DNA of 64,000 nucleotides from Anaerolineales bacterium (lineage in GTDB: Bacteria; Chloroflexota; Anaerolineae; Anaerolineales; Villigracilaceae), in NCBI GenBank assembly GCA_030583885.1, contig CP129480.1, forward strand, positions 2,916,714-2,980,713, read 5' to 3'. Of this stretch, positions 44,077 to 50,532 are shown in pieces. Each line of letters starts with the position of its first letter. The first letter of the stretch is position 1. A model generated the notes under the pieces. The model ran no database searches, was not told where the DNA came from, and worked only from the letters and a program-made list of their open reading frames with translations. A program made the translations under genes and the position numbers.

Positions 44077-44235
44077 ATGTTTTGGATGGCAAACAAAGTA
44101 TTTGCAGCCCATTCGCTGATCGCGGTCCTGGGCCTGGGCTGGGCGCTGCTGACCGCTCAGATCGTTTTGACGATCCTTTTCTTTCTGCTGGCCCTGGGTG
44201 GTGTAATCCTCTGGCTCGAATGGAGGAACGCATGA
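44077..44235 (+). CDS. Small two-helix membrane protein
   Basis: 52 aa from the ATG at 44077, which has GAAAGAGGT upstream; the frame is open further up but that part is the leader. Two hydrophobic segments (VFAAHSLIAVLGLGWALL, LTILFFLLALGGVILWLEW). First gene of the element operon, overlapping the next by 4 bases (ATGA). Unknown function; holin-like in size but with no other lysis context. Confidence 0.6.
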   Translation: MFWMANKVFAAHSLIAVLGLGWALLTAQIVLTILFFLLALGGVILWLEWRNA

Positions 44236-44588
44236 AATTCGAAGAACTCAATGACGACCAAAAGGAACAGGTCCACTACCTTTTCGCAGATGACGTTTTT
44301 CAAATGGATCCCAATGCCTATCTGTACGAACTTGACAAACACGGAAAGGTAACAGGCAGAACGCCGATCAAGATCGAACGGACAACGCATCGAGCGCGGC
44401 AAAGCCCGTCTATAAAAATCACTGCGCGAAAGGAAACCAATCCCACCGACAAAATGATCAGCCACGCCCGCATGAATATGGACGCACTTGCCGCGAGTAT
44501 TGCCCAAAAGCTATTCGAGGACGAGTCCGCCGCAGCAACCGAGGAAGGGACGCAAAACGATGAAGACGACACAGGACAAGAAACGTGA
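44232..44588 (+). CDS. Hypothetical element protein, acidic tail
   Basis: 118 aa. Start ATG overlaps the previous stop. N-terminal FEELNDDQKEQVHYLFADDV is helical and charged, a basic middle (RTTHRARQSPSIKITARK) follows, and the C-terminus is strongly acidic (EDESAAATEEGTQNDEDD). No family recognised. Its last 29 bases overlap the next gene in another frame, as is usual in compact mobile elements. Confidence 0.6.
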   Translation: MKFEELNDDQKEQVHYLFADDVFQMDPNAYLYELDKHGKVTGRTPIKIERTTHRARQSPSIKITARKETNPTDKMISHARMNMDALAASIAQKLFEDESAAATEEGTQNDEDDTGQET

Positions 44589-44781
44589 GGCATGCAGGCG
44601 CGGCGGACTCGTCACACTGGCGCGCCATGGCCGCAAGCACTTCGCAAATATAGGCAGGCGCGGCGCGGCTGTGTTCTGGAGGCTCTACAAATTTGTACCG
44701 GCCGGGCGCAGTGACTTCGCCGTCGTGAAAATCGAAACGGGCGTGATCGTTGCCTATCTCTCAGGAAGGAAACCAAGCTGA
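44560..44781 (+). CDS. Small basic protein with KGG-like Gly motif
   Basis: 73 aa. GGLVTLARHGRKHFANIGRR resembles the Gly-Gly...His-Phe...Ile-Gly repeat of KGG/stress-induced small proteins found in spore formers and many phages. Highly basic (nucleic-acid binding inferred). Starts inside the previous gene and its stop overlaps the next ATG. Confidence 0.6.
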   Translation: MKTTQDKKREACRRGGLVTLARHGRKHFANIGRRGAAVFWRLYKFVPAGRSDFAVVKIETGVIVAYLSGRKPS

Positions 44782-44978
44782 TGGACATGAACCAACTCAT
44801 AAGCATCGTCGATCAACTGGACGATGAAGCGCGGCGCGATGTGCTGGATGTTGCAGTTTTCTACGTCTGGAAACAGACGCGCGAACCCGCGCCCTGGCGC
44901 TCTGTGATCCGCGGGGCCCGGCTCGTCCTGGCTTTCGAGATCGAGCGCAGAATCCAACTCATCCGGGTAAAGCCATGA
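44781..44978 (+). CDS. Hypothetical small element protein
   Basis: 65 aa. NQLISIVDQLDDEARRDVLD is a helix with alternating acidic and hydrophobic residues; the second half is basic with a hydrophobic stretch (IRGARLVLAFEIERRIQL). No family match. Overlaps both neighbours by a few bases, so it belongs to the same translational chain. Confidence 0.55.
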   Translation: MDMNQLISIVDQLDDEARRDVLDVAVFYVWKQTREPAPWRSVIRGARLVLAFEIERRIQLIRVKP

Positions 44979-45310
44979 AAAAGACCATGCTCGTTTTTTT
45001 GTTGGTACTCCCCGCCCTGGCGTGTACGCTCACAAACGGCGTGACGGCGCAAATCCCCGCCTCGACCGCCGGACCGTCCAAACCTGTGAGACCCGCCCAG
45101 GTCATCGAAGCCGAAGCGGATACCTGCACAGTGAGCGCGTCCAACGCCTTGAACCTGCGTGAAGCGCCGGGCACGTCATCCGCCGTCATCGCCATATTGA
45201 AGCATGGCGATCTATTGACCATCCTCCCCCAACCCGCCCAGGGCGTTTGGATCCCGGTCCGCGCCGGGCAGCTGCACGGATGGATAAACTCAAACTACTG
45301 TGAAAGGTAA
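44975..45310 (+). CDS. SH3-domain lipoprotein
   Basis: 111 aa. Lipobox LPALAC (Cys17), a Pro/Ala linker, then one bacterial SH3 (SH3b) domain: NALNLREAPGTSSAVIAIL, GDLLTILPQ, WIPVRAGQLHGWIN. SH3b domains bind peptidoglycan or proteins outside the membrane. Carriage by a mobile element suggests a surface-changing cargo gene (inference). Overlaps the upstream gene by 4 bases. Confidence 0.8.
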   Translation: MKKTMLVFLLVLPALACTLTNGVTAQIPASTAGPSKPVRPAQVIEAEADTCTVSASNALNLREAPGTSSAVIAILKHGDLLTILPQPAQGVWIPVRAGQLHGWINSNYCER

Positions 45311-45316
45311 AGGACT

Positions 45317-46060
45317 ATGAAACTATTTTGGAAAGGTATTGCAACCGTCTTGTTTTATGTGATCAGCGGGTCGCTGGTGATCTACGCGGCGGCGCGGTCG
45401 CTGGACTTCATCACTGCCACGCTCACCGCCGATCAACAGGTCATCGGATATCTTGGGCTTGCCGCGACAAGCGGCGGGATGATCGCCTGGCTGATGCTCT
45501 TCATGTTCAAAGCCGAGGGCATCGGTCAAAAGGTGACGGCGGGAATTATGACCGTGCTGGATATGCTTGGTGAATTCGGCTTGTTCACGATGGACACGCT
45601 CTATCAGTCCGGGCAGGCTGGCATGATCGAGAACCTGACCGCCGATGAAATCCGCCTGGTAGTGCTGGCGCTCAGCGCCTTGATCGCGGTCAACATCCTG
45701 GCGACTGTCATCTTCCACCTGCTCGAACCCGACAACATCAAGCGGATGCGCGAGTCGTTTGTGCGTGACCAACTCGAAGCCAAAGCCCTGAAAGAGATCG
45801 AGCAGCGAGGGGAGGAGATCGCGGCGCGTCTTGCCCCGCAGATAGCGCAGCAGTGGGCGGATGAATTCGAGGCGCGTTTTGCCGACATGCAATCCCTGGG
45901 CTTGGGCGCGGCGGCTCATGCCTCCGCCCGGCCTGTCACCTCCCGACCAATGGCAACCCAACCCGCAGTAGAGACGCGCGCGGTCGTTGCCAGTGAAAGC
46001 GAGGCGGCAGAGATGCAGCCCGTCCCTTTAGCGGGCTTCAGCGGGAACGGACACAAGTAA
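45317..46060 (+). CDS. Four-helix membrane protein with helical tail
   Basis: 247 aa. Helices at about 8-28, 42-62, 70-90 and 112-132 (LVVLALSALIAVNILATVIF), then a charged helix (RESFVRDQLEAKALKEIEQR) and an Ala/Pro-rich disordered tail. Some integrative elements encode such proteins in envelope or transfer modules, but no family is recognised. GTAAAGGACT serves as the ribosome site. Confidence 0.6.
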   Translation: MKLFWKGIATVLFYVISGSLVIYAAARSLDFITATLTADQQVIGYLGLAATSGGMIAWLMLFMFKAEGIGQKVTAGIMTVLDMLGEFGLFTMDTLYQSGQAGMIENLTADEIRLVVLALSALIAVNILATVIFHLLEPDNIKRMRESFVRDQLEAKALKEIEQRGEEIAARLAPQIAQQWADEFEARFADMQSLGLGAAAHASARPVTSRPMATQPAVETRAVVASESEAAEMQPVPLAGFSGNGHK

Positions 46061-46071
46061 GGCGAGTCTAT

Positions 46072-46266
46072 CAGTGGACCTGTGCCTTTTGCGGAATGCC
46101 ATTCGACACGGAAATATATAGTCAACGCTACTGCAAGCGCAGTCACCGCGAACTGGCCTATCAAGAGCGCAAGGCGAACCGCTCCGCGAATGGATCCACC
46201 CGTGAAATCCAATTGACGCTCATACCGTCAACCCAACCCGCCGAAGCCGATACAGAGACCGTGTAA
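46072..46266 (+). CDS. Zinc-finger-like ORF without a standard start
   Basis: Frame open from 45997 to the TAA at 46264; from 46072 it reads QWTCAFCGMPFDTEIYSQRY then CKRSHRELAYQERK, a convincing Cys-x2-Cys...Cys-x3-His zinc motif. No ATG, GTG or TTG lies before the first Cys pair, and the only ATG is inside the motif. Possible explanations are a frameshift from the upstream gene (which ends at 46060), a missing base in the assembly, or a non-canonical start. Coordinates mark the coherent protein part only. Confidence 0.35.
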   Translation, partial: QWTCAFCGMPFDTEIYSQRYCKRSHRELAYQERKANRSANGSTREIQLTLIPSTQPAEADTETV

Positions 46267-46514
46267 GCCGTTCAGGCAGGGCCGGGCGCGTCCTGGTCCT
46301 GTCTGAATTTTGGGTGATGGGGTGTCCCAGGCACCAAAAACCCAGGATAGGACACAAGACACAAGCCTTGATAGGGTGTCAGTAGGGTCAAATTGTCATC
46401 ACATAACACAAAACGCAAAGCTCATGACTGGGTGGTCTCCTGCCCTAAATTCTCGCGCCACGCCACAAGCCACAAGAAATACAAGCCATTATTTTCATAA
46501 CTGTTTTTCCGCAT
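46267..46514. other. Non-coding stretch of the element
   Basis: No supported gene. Near 46270-46306 an imperfect hairpin (TCAGGCAGGG with TCCTGTCTGA) may end upstream transcripts. The remainder has repeated ACAAG words and leads into the iteron-like array. Confidence 0.4.
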
Positions 46515-46598
46515 CTGTTTAATTATATTGTGGACTGTTTAATTTTCGTCACTGTTTAATTTTGGTCACTGTTTTATTCTTTTCTCCACTGTTTAATT
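46515..46598 (+). repeat. Five iteron-like direct repeats (CTGTTTAATT)
   Basis: Copies at 46515, 46535, 46552, 46569 (CTGTTTTATT) and 46589, spaced 20, 17, 17 and 20 bases; three are preceded by CA. AT-rich spacers. Lying 47 bases before the RHH gene, they may be its operators, a partition site, or replication iterons. Confidence 0.7.
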
Positions 46599-46644
46599 GT
46601 GTAAGTGATGATTGAATGTTGAAAATCGAAAGGAGATAAACAAT

Positions 46645-46851
46645 ATGGATACTACTGTCCGCCCCATGTTTTTAGGTATCAAGCTGAGCAAAGAAGAAAA
46701 TCGCGCTCTGCTCACAGTTGCTGAAAATGACGGACTTCAAAAGTCCGCCTATGCACGGAGAATCCTCCGCGCACATCTTATAAGCTTGGGCGCGATCACA
46801 GTCACCAACCCCGCGCCCCAGGCGGATGAAGTCACGCAAGGAATACGCTAA
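46645..46851 (+). CDS. Ribbon-helix-helix DNA-binding protein
   Basis: 68 aa from the ATG at 46645 with AGGAG 9 bases upstream; a TTG at 46612 is less likely. FLGIKLSKEENRALLTVAEN is the beta-strand and first helix, QKSAYARRILRAHLI the second helix, the usual CopG/Arc pattern. It may repress its own promoter at the upstream repeats, or be an accessory factor for replication or partition. Stop overlaps next start (TAATG). Confidence 0.65.
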   Translation: MDTTVRPMFLGIKLSKEENRALLTVAENDGLQKSAYARRILRAHLISLGAITVTNPAPQADEVTQGIR

Positions 46852-47030
46852 TGAACATCTTATCGATCATCATCAACAGCGTAGTCATTTCATTCATTGT
46901 CATCGACACGATCCTTGTGATTCGCTATTGGCGTAAAGACGGGACCATTTCACTAAGAAAAAACTTTCCGTTTGATATCGGCCTGGGTTTCCGTCTTTTC
47001 AACGATGAAATGAAAGGTAGGAAAAAATGA
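46851..47030 (+). CDS. Single-pass small membrane protein
   Basis: 59 aa. One N-terminal helix (ILSIIINSVVISFIVIDTIL) then a basic, aromatic tail. Starts within the RHH stop and overlaps the peptidase start (ATGA), so all three genes are translationally linked. Unknown function. Confidence 0.55.
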   Translation: MNILSIIINSVVISFIVIDTILVIRYWRKDGTISLRKNFPFDIGLGFRLFNDEMKGRKK

Positions 47031-48355
47031 ACAAAAAATTTCTTCTTGTGATCGTTGCGGTTTTATTCCTGCTGGCAATTGTCGTGCAGGGAGCGGAAGC
47101 GCAGGAGAACCCACAGGCGCAAATCATCTGGATCAATTCTCCTATATCAAGCGAGCTGCGGCAGGCTCTGGATGAATGGTTATTGGTCTCGCCTCCATCG
47201 AGCGCCGTCTATCATGCAGTGACCTACACCCAACCCACAGGAACCGGCACCTACGTTTCAATGGTCGGGCTGAACATAGAAAACCCGGATGACTATTGGA
47301 GCATCATCGGAGACGAGGAAGGAAATCCGCAGGTCGTTTGGTTGAACACTTTATTAGTCGCCCAGGACGGAACGGTCACTTATCCATTCGGCGCTGGAAT
47401 TGGAGAGCAGTCAAGAATAAATAAATTAGCAAGGTCGTTTAAAATTCCCGTTCCGATTCCTGGAGGCGGTGCGTATGTGCGTTTCCCATTTCAACCCGCT
47501 AAAGCGGTCAAATATGGCGCGTCAGGGTTTCACATTGCAGGATTTGATCTAAGCTGGAATTCTGGCTGGGGCGCGGTCGATCTTATCAGCGGTAGCGACA
47601 TGGGAAGCGGCGCAGCAAATGACAGTGTTTACGCGAGTGCTTTTGGTACTGTGACATATATTTGCGAGAGTGACACAGTGGCAATCGTCACAGATGGGCC
47701 CGGCGGAGAGTTTTTGTATGCTCATCTTCTTCCAAACGCTTCTCTCGAAATGGGGCAGGCTTACCAGGCAGGACAAGTGATCGGGACATTGAAGCATGGT
47801 AGTTTCGTGAACACATGCGGGCACGCAGTCCAATCGGGCGAGAAATGGCATCTGCATTGGGGGTTTGTATCGAAAGAAGAAGAGAATTTTTTGGGCACAA
47901 AGAACTTCAATGCCGAGGGCTGCATCATGACGAAAAGCGCCTTTTTTACATCCGGGGTCTGGAGATGTGGAACCAAAACGATCAAGGTCAATGGGTATCT
48001 TGAACACTATGGAAACATTGGACTAGATCCAGATGGGGGTGGAATTGGCACACATCTACTGCCTGGGCAATATGGCAGCGGCAGCGGTCCGTCATTTTGG
48101 AATTATCTCTTGGCCGGACTGAAAGGCATATTTGATTATTTTGTCACGAACAACCTGCCTGAGCATGAGTCATCGGTCACACTTCTTAATCCCATTTTGA
48201 CCAGCGTGAAGATCGTCTTTCGAATCGCGCTAGTACTCTTGCATGGGAATTTCAACTTTATTCCGGCCGTGCAGATGGTTGGTTTCACAATCGGGATCCG
48301 GCTCGCCTTTTCTACGCTCTTCGTAGTGATCGGCATCTACCGGATTATCCGATGA
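47027..48355 (+). CDS. M23-like envelope protein with divergent active site
   Basis: 442 aa. Signal anchor at the start (VIVAVLFLLAIVVQG), an N-terminal region rich in aromatic residues, an M23/LytM-like domain (about 165-330), and two or three C-terminal membrane helices (about 370-440). YAHLLPN and EKWHLHWG match the conserved His motifs, but the first zinc motif reads SGWGAVDLISG: the expected His of His-x-x-x-Asp is Trp. Zinc binding and peptidase activity are therefore doubtful. In mobile elements such proteins open the wall for transfer or release. Base composition is AT-richer than the flanking chromosome. Confidence 0.75.
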   Translation: MNKKFLLVIVAVLFLLAIVVQGAEAQENPQAQIIWINSPISSELRQALDEWLLVSPPSSAVYHAVTYTQPTGTGTYVSMVGLNIENPDDYWSIIGDEEGNPQVVWLNTLLVAQDGTVTYPFGAGIGEQSRINKLARSFKIPVPIPGGGAYVRFPFQPAKAVKYGASGFHIAGFDLSWNSGWGAVDLISGSDMGSGAANDSVYASAFGTVTYICESDTVAIVTDGPGGEFLYAHLLPNASLEMGQAYQAGQVIGTLKHGSFVNTCGHAVQSGEKWHLHWGFVSKEEENFLGTKNFNAEGCIMTKSAFFTSGVWRCGTKTIKVNGYLEHYGNIGLDPDGGGIGTHLLPGQYGSGSGPSFWNYLLAGLKGIFDYFVTNNLPEHESSVTLLNPILTSVKIVFRIALVLLHGNFNFIPAVQMVGFTIGIRLAFSTLFVVIGIYRIIR

Positions 48356-48469
48356 TAAAAAGCGAGAAGCCCCCGCACAGGAACGGAGGCATCTCATATC
48401 GGCAAAGGATGGACGGCAATCCAAATTCTTTGCGCACACTTATTTGCATTATAGCACACTGGAGAAAAT
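48356..48469 (+). promoter_or_regulatory. Intergenic hairpin before the replication module
   Basis: GAGA-GCC...GGC-TCTC arms at about 48363-48393 with an inner CCG/CGG pair form an imperfect hairpin after the M23-like gene. ACTGGAG precedes the next ATG. No clear promoter. Confidence 0.35.
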
Positions 48470-49357
48470 ATGAAAACCATTGAAAAGGAATACACCAAAA
48501 CCCCCAATGTCTCACTTGCGATCATTGCATCTTTGCCCGGATCAGCCGGGAGGGTTTATGCAACGATGCTCCGCTTCTCTTATGGCTGGAAAAAGGATAC
48601 TGTGAAATTAGGGATTGCAACCCTAAGCAAATTGACTGGACTATCCGAGAATGGGGTAAAGGCTGGCGCTACCACGCTGATAAGCATAAAAGCTATTTCA
48701 AGGCTAAATGCAGAAGATCAAAAAAATGCAATGTGGAAGATCAACGACCCATCAATTATTGACCCATCAATTATTGACCCATCAATTATTGACCCATCAA
48801 TTATTGATGCTTTCACACGGGGCAAACCATCAATTATTGATGGTTACAGGGCATCCCAACCATCAATAATTGACCCACGTCCCCCCCGCATTAAAGAAAG
48901 GGTTAAAGAAAGGGTTGGTAAAGAAACCACCACCGGGAAAAAGAAATCGGCGGGTGGTGGTCGCAGCAGCTCGTCATCAAAGGATTGGATCGAAAAATTG
49001 AAACTGCGTGAAATATGGACTGCGGCCGGATTAGGGAAGCAGAAAACAGACGATGTTTTGCAAATGGTCGCGGAGAAATTCAAACCCGCCGATGCAAAGC
49101 GAAAAATCCTTGCTGCCCTTGCCTCAGCGTATACCGACCCAAATGCAAAGAACAAACCTGTCATAGCGAAACACCGTCTGGAGAATGAGCAGGTCCCACC
49201 GGAATATTTGTCATCCGACACCTGGCAAATCATCCCCGATGAAATTCTGAAAGCCGCCCATATAGATATTGAACGTTTGAAAAATAAACAGCTTCGTTCG
49301 GAAGATGAACTAAGCCGAGATTTGAAAATCGCCGCTAGTTTGATGGAGGAACAATGA
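48470..49357 (+). CDS. Replication-initiator-like protein with internal iterons
   Basis: 295 aa. The N-terminal 90 residues form a winged HTH typical of phage/plasmid replication initiators (TMLRFSYGWKKDTVKLGI, TLSKLTGLSENGVKAG). A low-complexity linker with DPSII repeated four times and PSIID twice more is coded by the iteron array at 48746. The basic C-terminal part (about 155-295) may bind the helicase loader, whose gene starts 4 bases before this stop. The plan matches lambda O, whose origin lies inside its own gene; function inferred. Confidence 0.7.
   Translation: MKTIEKEYTKTPNVSLAIIASLPGSAGRVYATMLRFSYGWKKDTVKLGIATLSKLTGLSENGVKAGATTLISIKAISRLNAEDQKNAMWKINDPSIIDPSIIDPSIIDPSIIDAFTRGKPSIIDGYRASQPSIIDPRPPRIKERVKERVGKETTTGKKKSAGGGRSSSSSKDWIEKLKLREIWTAAGLGKQKTDDVLQMVAEKFKPADAKRKILAALASAYTDPNAKNKPVIAKHRLENEQVPPEYLSSDTWQIIPDEILKAAHIDIERLKNKQLRSEDELSRDLKIAASLMEEQ
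48746..48805 (+). repeat. Four tandem 15-bp iterons inside the initiator gene
   Basis: GACCCATCAATTATT four times in perfect tandem (48746, 48761, 48776, 48791). Each junction includes the palindrome TCAATTATTGA. Two more palindromic copies follow at 48827-48843 (CCATCAATTATTGATGG) and 48860-48873 (CCATCAATAATTGA). AT-rich and phased at about 1.4 turns; candidate replication origin. Confidence 0.8.
48827..48873. repeat. Two outlying palindromic iteron copies
   Basis: CCATCAATTATTGATGG (17-bp palindrome with central T) and CCATCAATAATTGA 33 bases later, both related to the tandem iterons just upstream. Confidence 0.7.
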
Positions 49358-50151
49358 ACACAATAGTCACATCAAAAGACATAGTTACAAAAATGCGAAA
49401 TCGGATACCTGGCAGCCCTGAAAAACCATCCCGCCCCGAAGATGCGAAGCCTGATTGCCCGAAGTGTCAAGGCTATGGCTGGCATCAATCGAAACAATAC
49501 AATAATCACTGGTTTCTGTGTCCGTGTGTGGAAGATAAGAAAAAAGGAATACAAGAAATTGGAAACCGATTTGACCCTGCCACCATCGGATTGAAAGCAA
49601 TCGAGTTAGATTTGACTTGGGCGCATGTGAAGCCAGGTATTTCGGATGGGACTAAGGCCGTCGATATTGTGCGCCCATACTATGGGCGCGGATTTGGACT
49701 GGTTTACCTTTGGGGTGCTTATGGGCAGGCAAAAACTCTGATCGGGAAAATCCTAATAGCAACCGCATATCGTGATGGCAAGAAAGCTGCATATGCCAAT
49801 GTATCTTCCGTACTGGATGACATCCGCCTGGCCTATGACGAACAGGAACACAAAACAACCGAACTTTTACGCCGCATGAAATGGTGGATGGAGCGGGAAG
49901 TTTTGTTTCTCGATGAAATAGACAAGAGCCATGATACTTCGTGGGTGAAAGAGAGATTGCATCAATTGATCGATGAGCGTTACGCAAAGGCGGTACGAGG
50001 GGAGGCCTTGACTGTGATTGCTAGCAACAAGAGTGACGAAGCTTTGGACGGTTACATGAAAAGCCGATTGCATGATAGACGAATTGGAAAAGTTGTTTTT
50101 CTGAATGGCAAGGATGGCAGGCATGTTATGCCTGATGGATACAAGTATTAG
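49354..50151 (+). CDS. DnaC-like AAA+ helicase loader
   Basis: 265 aa. An N-terminal zinc ribbon (CPKCQGYGWH with FLCPC), then an AAA+ domain: Walker A is LWGAYGQAKTLIGK, with Ala at a usual Gly, Walker B is VLFLDEIDK, and a sensor motif occurs in ALTVIASNKSDEAL followed by the arginine-finger-like SRLHDRR. DnaC/lambda P-type proteins load the replicative helicase at the origin. Its ATG overlaps the initiator stop (ATGA), supporting a two-gene replication module. Confidence 0.8.
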   Translation: MNTIVTSKDIVTKMRNRIPGSPEKPSRPEDAKPDCPKCQGYGWHQSKQYNNHWFLCPCVEDKKKGIQEIGNRFDPATIGLKAIELDLTWAHVKPGISDGTKAVDIVRPYYGRGFGLVYLWGAYGQAKTLIGKILIATAYRDGKKAAYANVSSVLDDIRLAYDEQEHKTTELLRRMKWWMEREVLFLDEIDKSHDTSWVKERLHQLIDERYAKAVRGEALTVIASNKSDEALDGYMKSRLHDRRIGKVVFLNGKDGRHVMPDGYKY

Positions 50152-50171
50152 AGCAAAAAGCAAAAAGCGGC

Positions 50172-50315
50172 AATTTCGCCCGATTTTTGCATAAGACGAC
50201 CCAAACCCCGTCTTGGCGCAACACGGCGAAATTTGGGGCTGTAACAAGCTGTTACACCGAACCATAGCCACCAACCCACCAATGGCGCTTAGAGACAGTG
50301 TCACAAGCCGTGACA
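50172..50315. promoter_or_regulatory. Dyad-rich control region before the recombinase operon
   Basis: Three inverted repeats: AATTTCGCC (50172-50180) with GGCGAAATT (50225-50233); TGTAACA-AGC-TGTTACA (50240-50256); TGTCAC (50299-50304) with GTGACA (50310-50315). They may be operators controlling int. No good -35/-10 pair was found. Confidence 0.5.
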
Positions 50316-50340
50316 TGCAACCCAAAAGGCAGGTCGACCA

Positions 50341-50532
50341 ATGGCAAGGACATCACCACCCATCACCATCGAGGAAACTCCCGGCGCAGACTTCCCGGAT
50401 CTGGGCGCAGCTCAGCGATCCGCGCGCTCGATGTTGGCGGTTGACCTGGCTCAAATGATCAGGCGCATGATCGATCAAGGTGTGCTTGAGATCGCAGATA
50501 ATAAAATCCGCCCGAAAGGAAAATGTGCATGA
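50341..50532 (+). CDS. Small hypothetical protein before the recombinase
   Basis: 63 aa. SMLAVDLAQMIRRMIDQG is a predicted helix, and the C-terminus is basic. Its stop overlaps the recombinase ATG (ATGA), so the pair is coupled. No family recognised; an accessory or regulatory role is inferred from place only. Confidence 0.5.
   Translation: MARTSPPITIEETPGADFPDLGAAQRSARSMLAVDLAQMIRRMIDQGVLEIADNKIRPKGKCA

Noticed and set aside
48746..48873. CRISPR-like array
   Set aside because: Repeats are in direct tandem without unique spacers and are coding; they are iterons. No cas genes are present. The CTGTTTAATT array has units too short for CRISPR.
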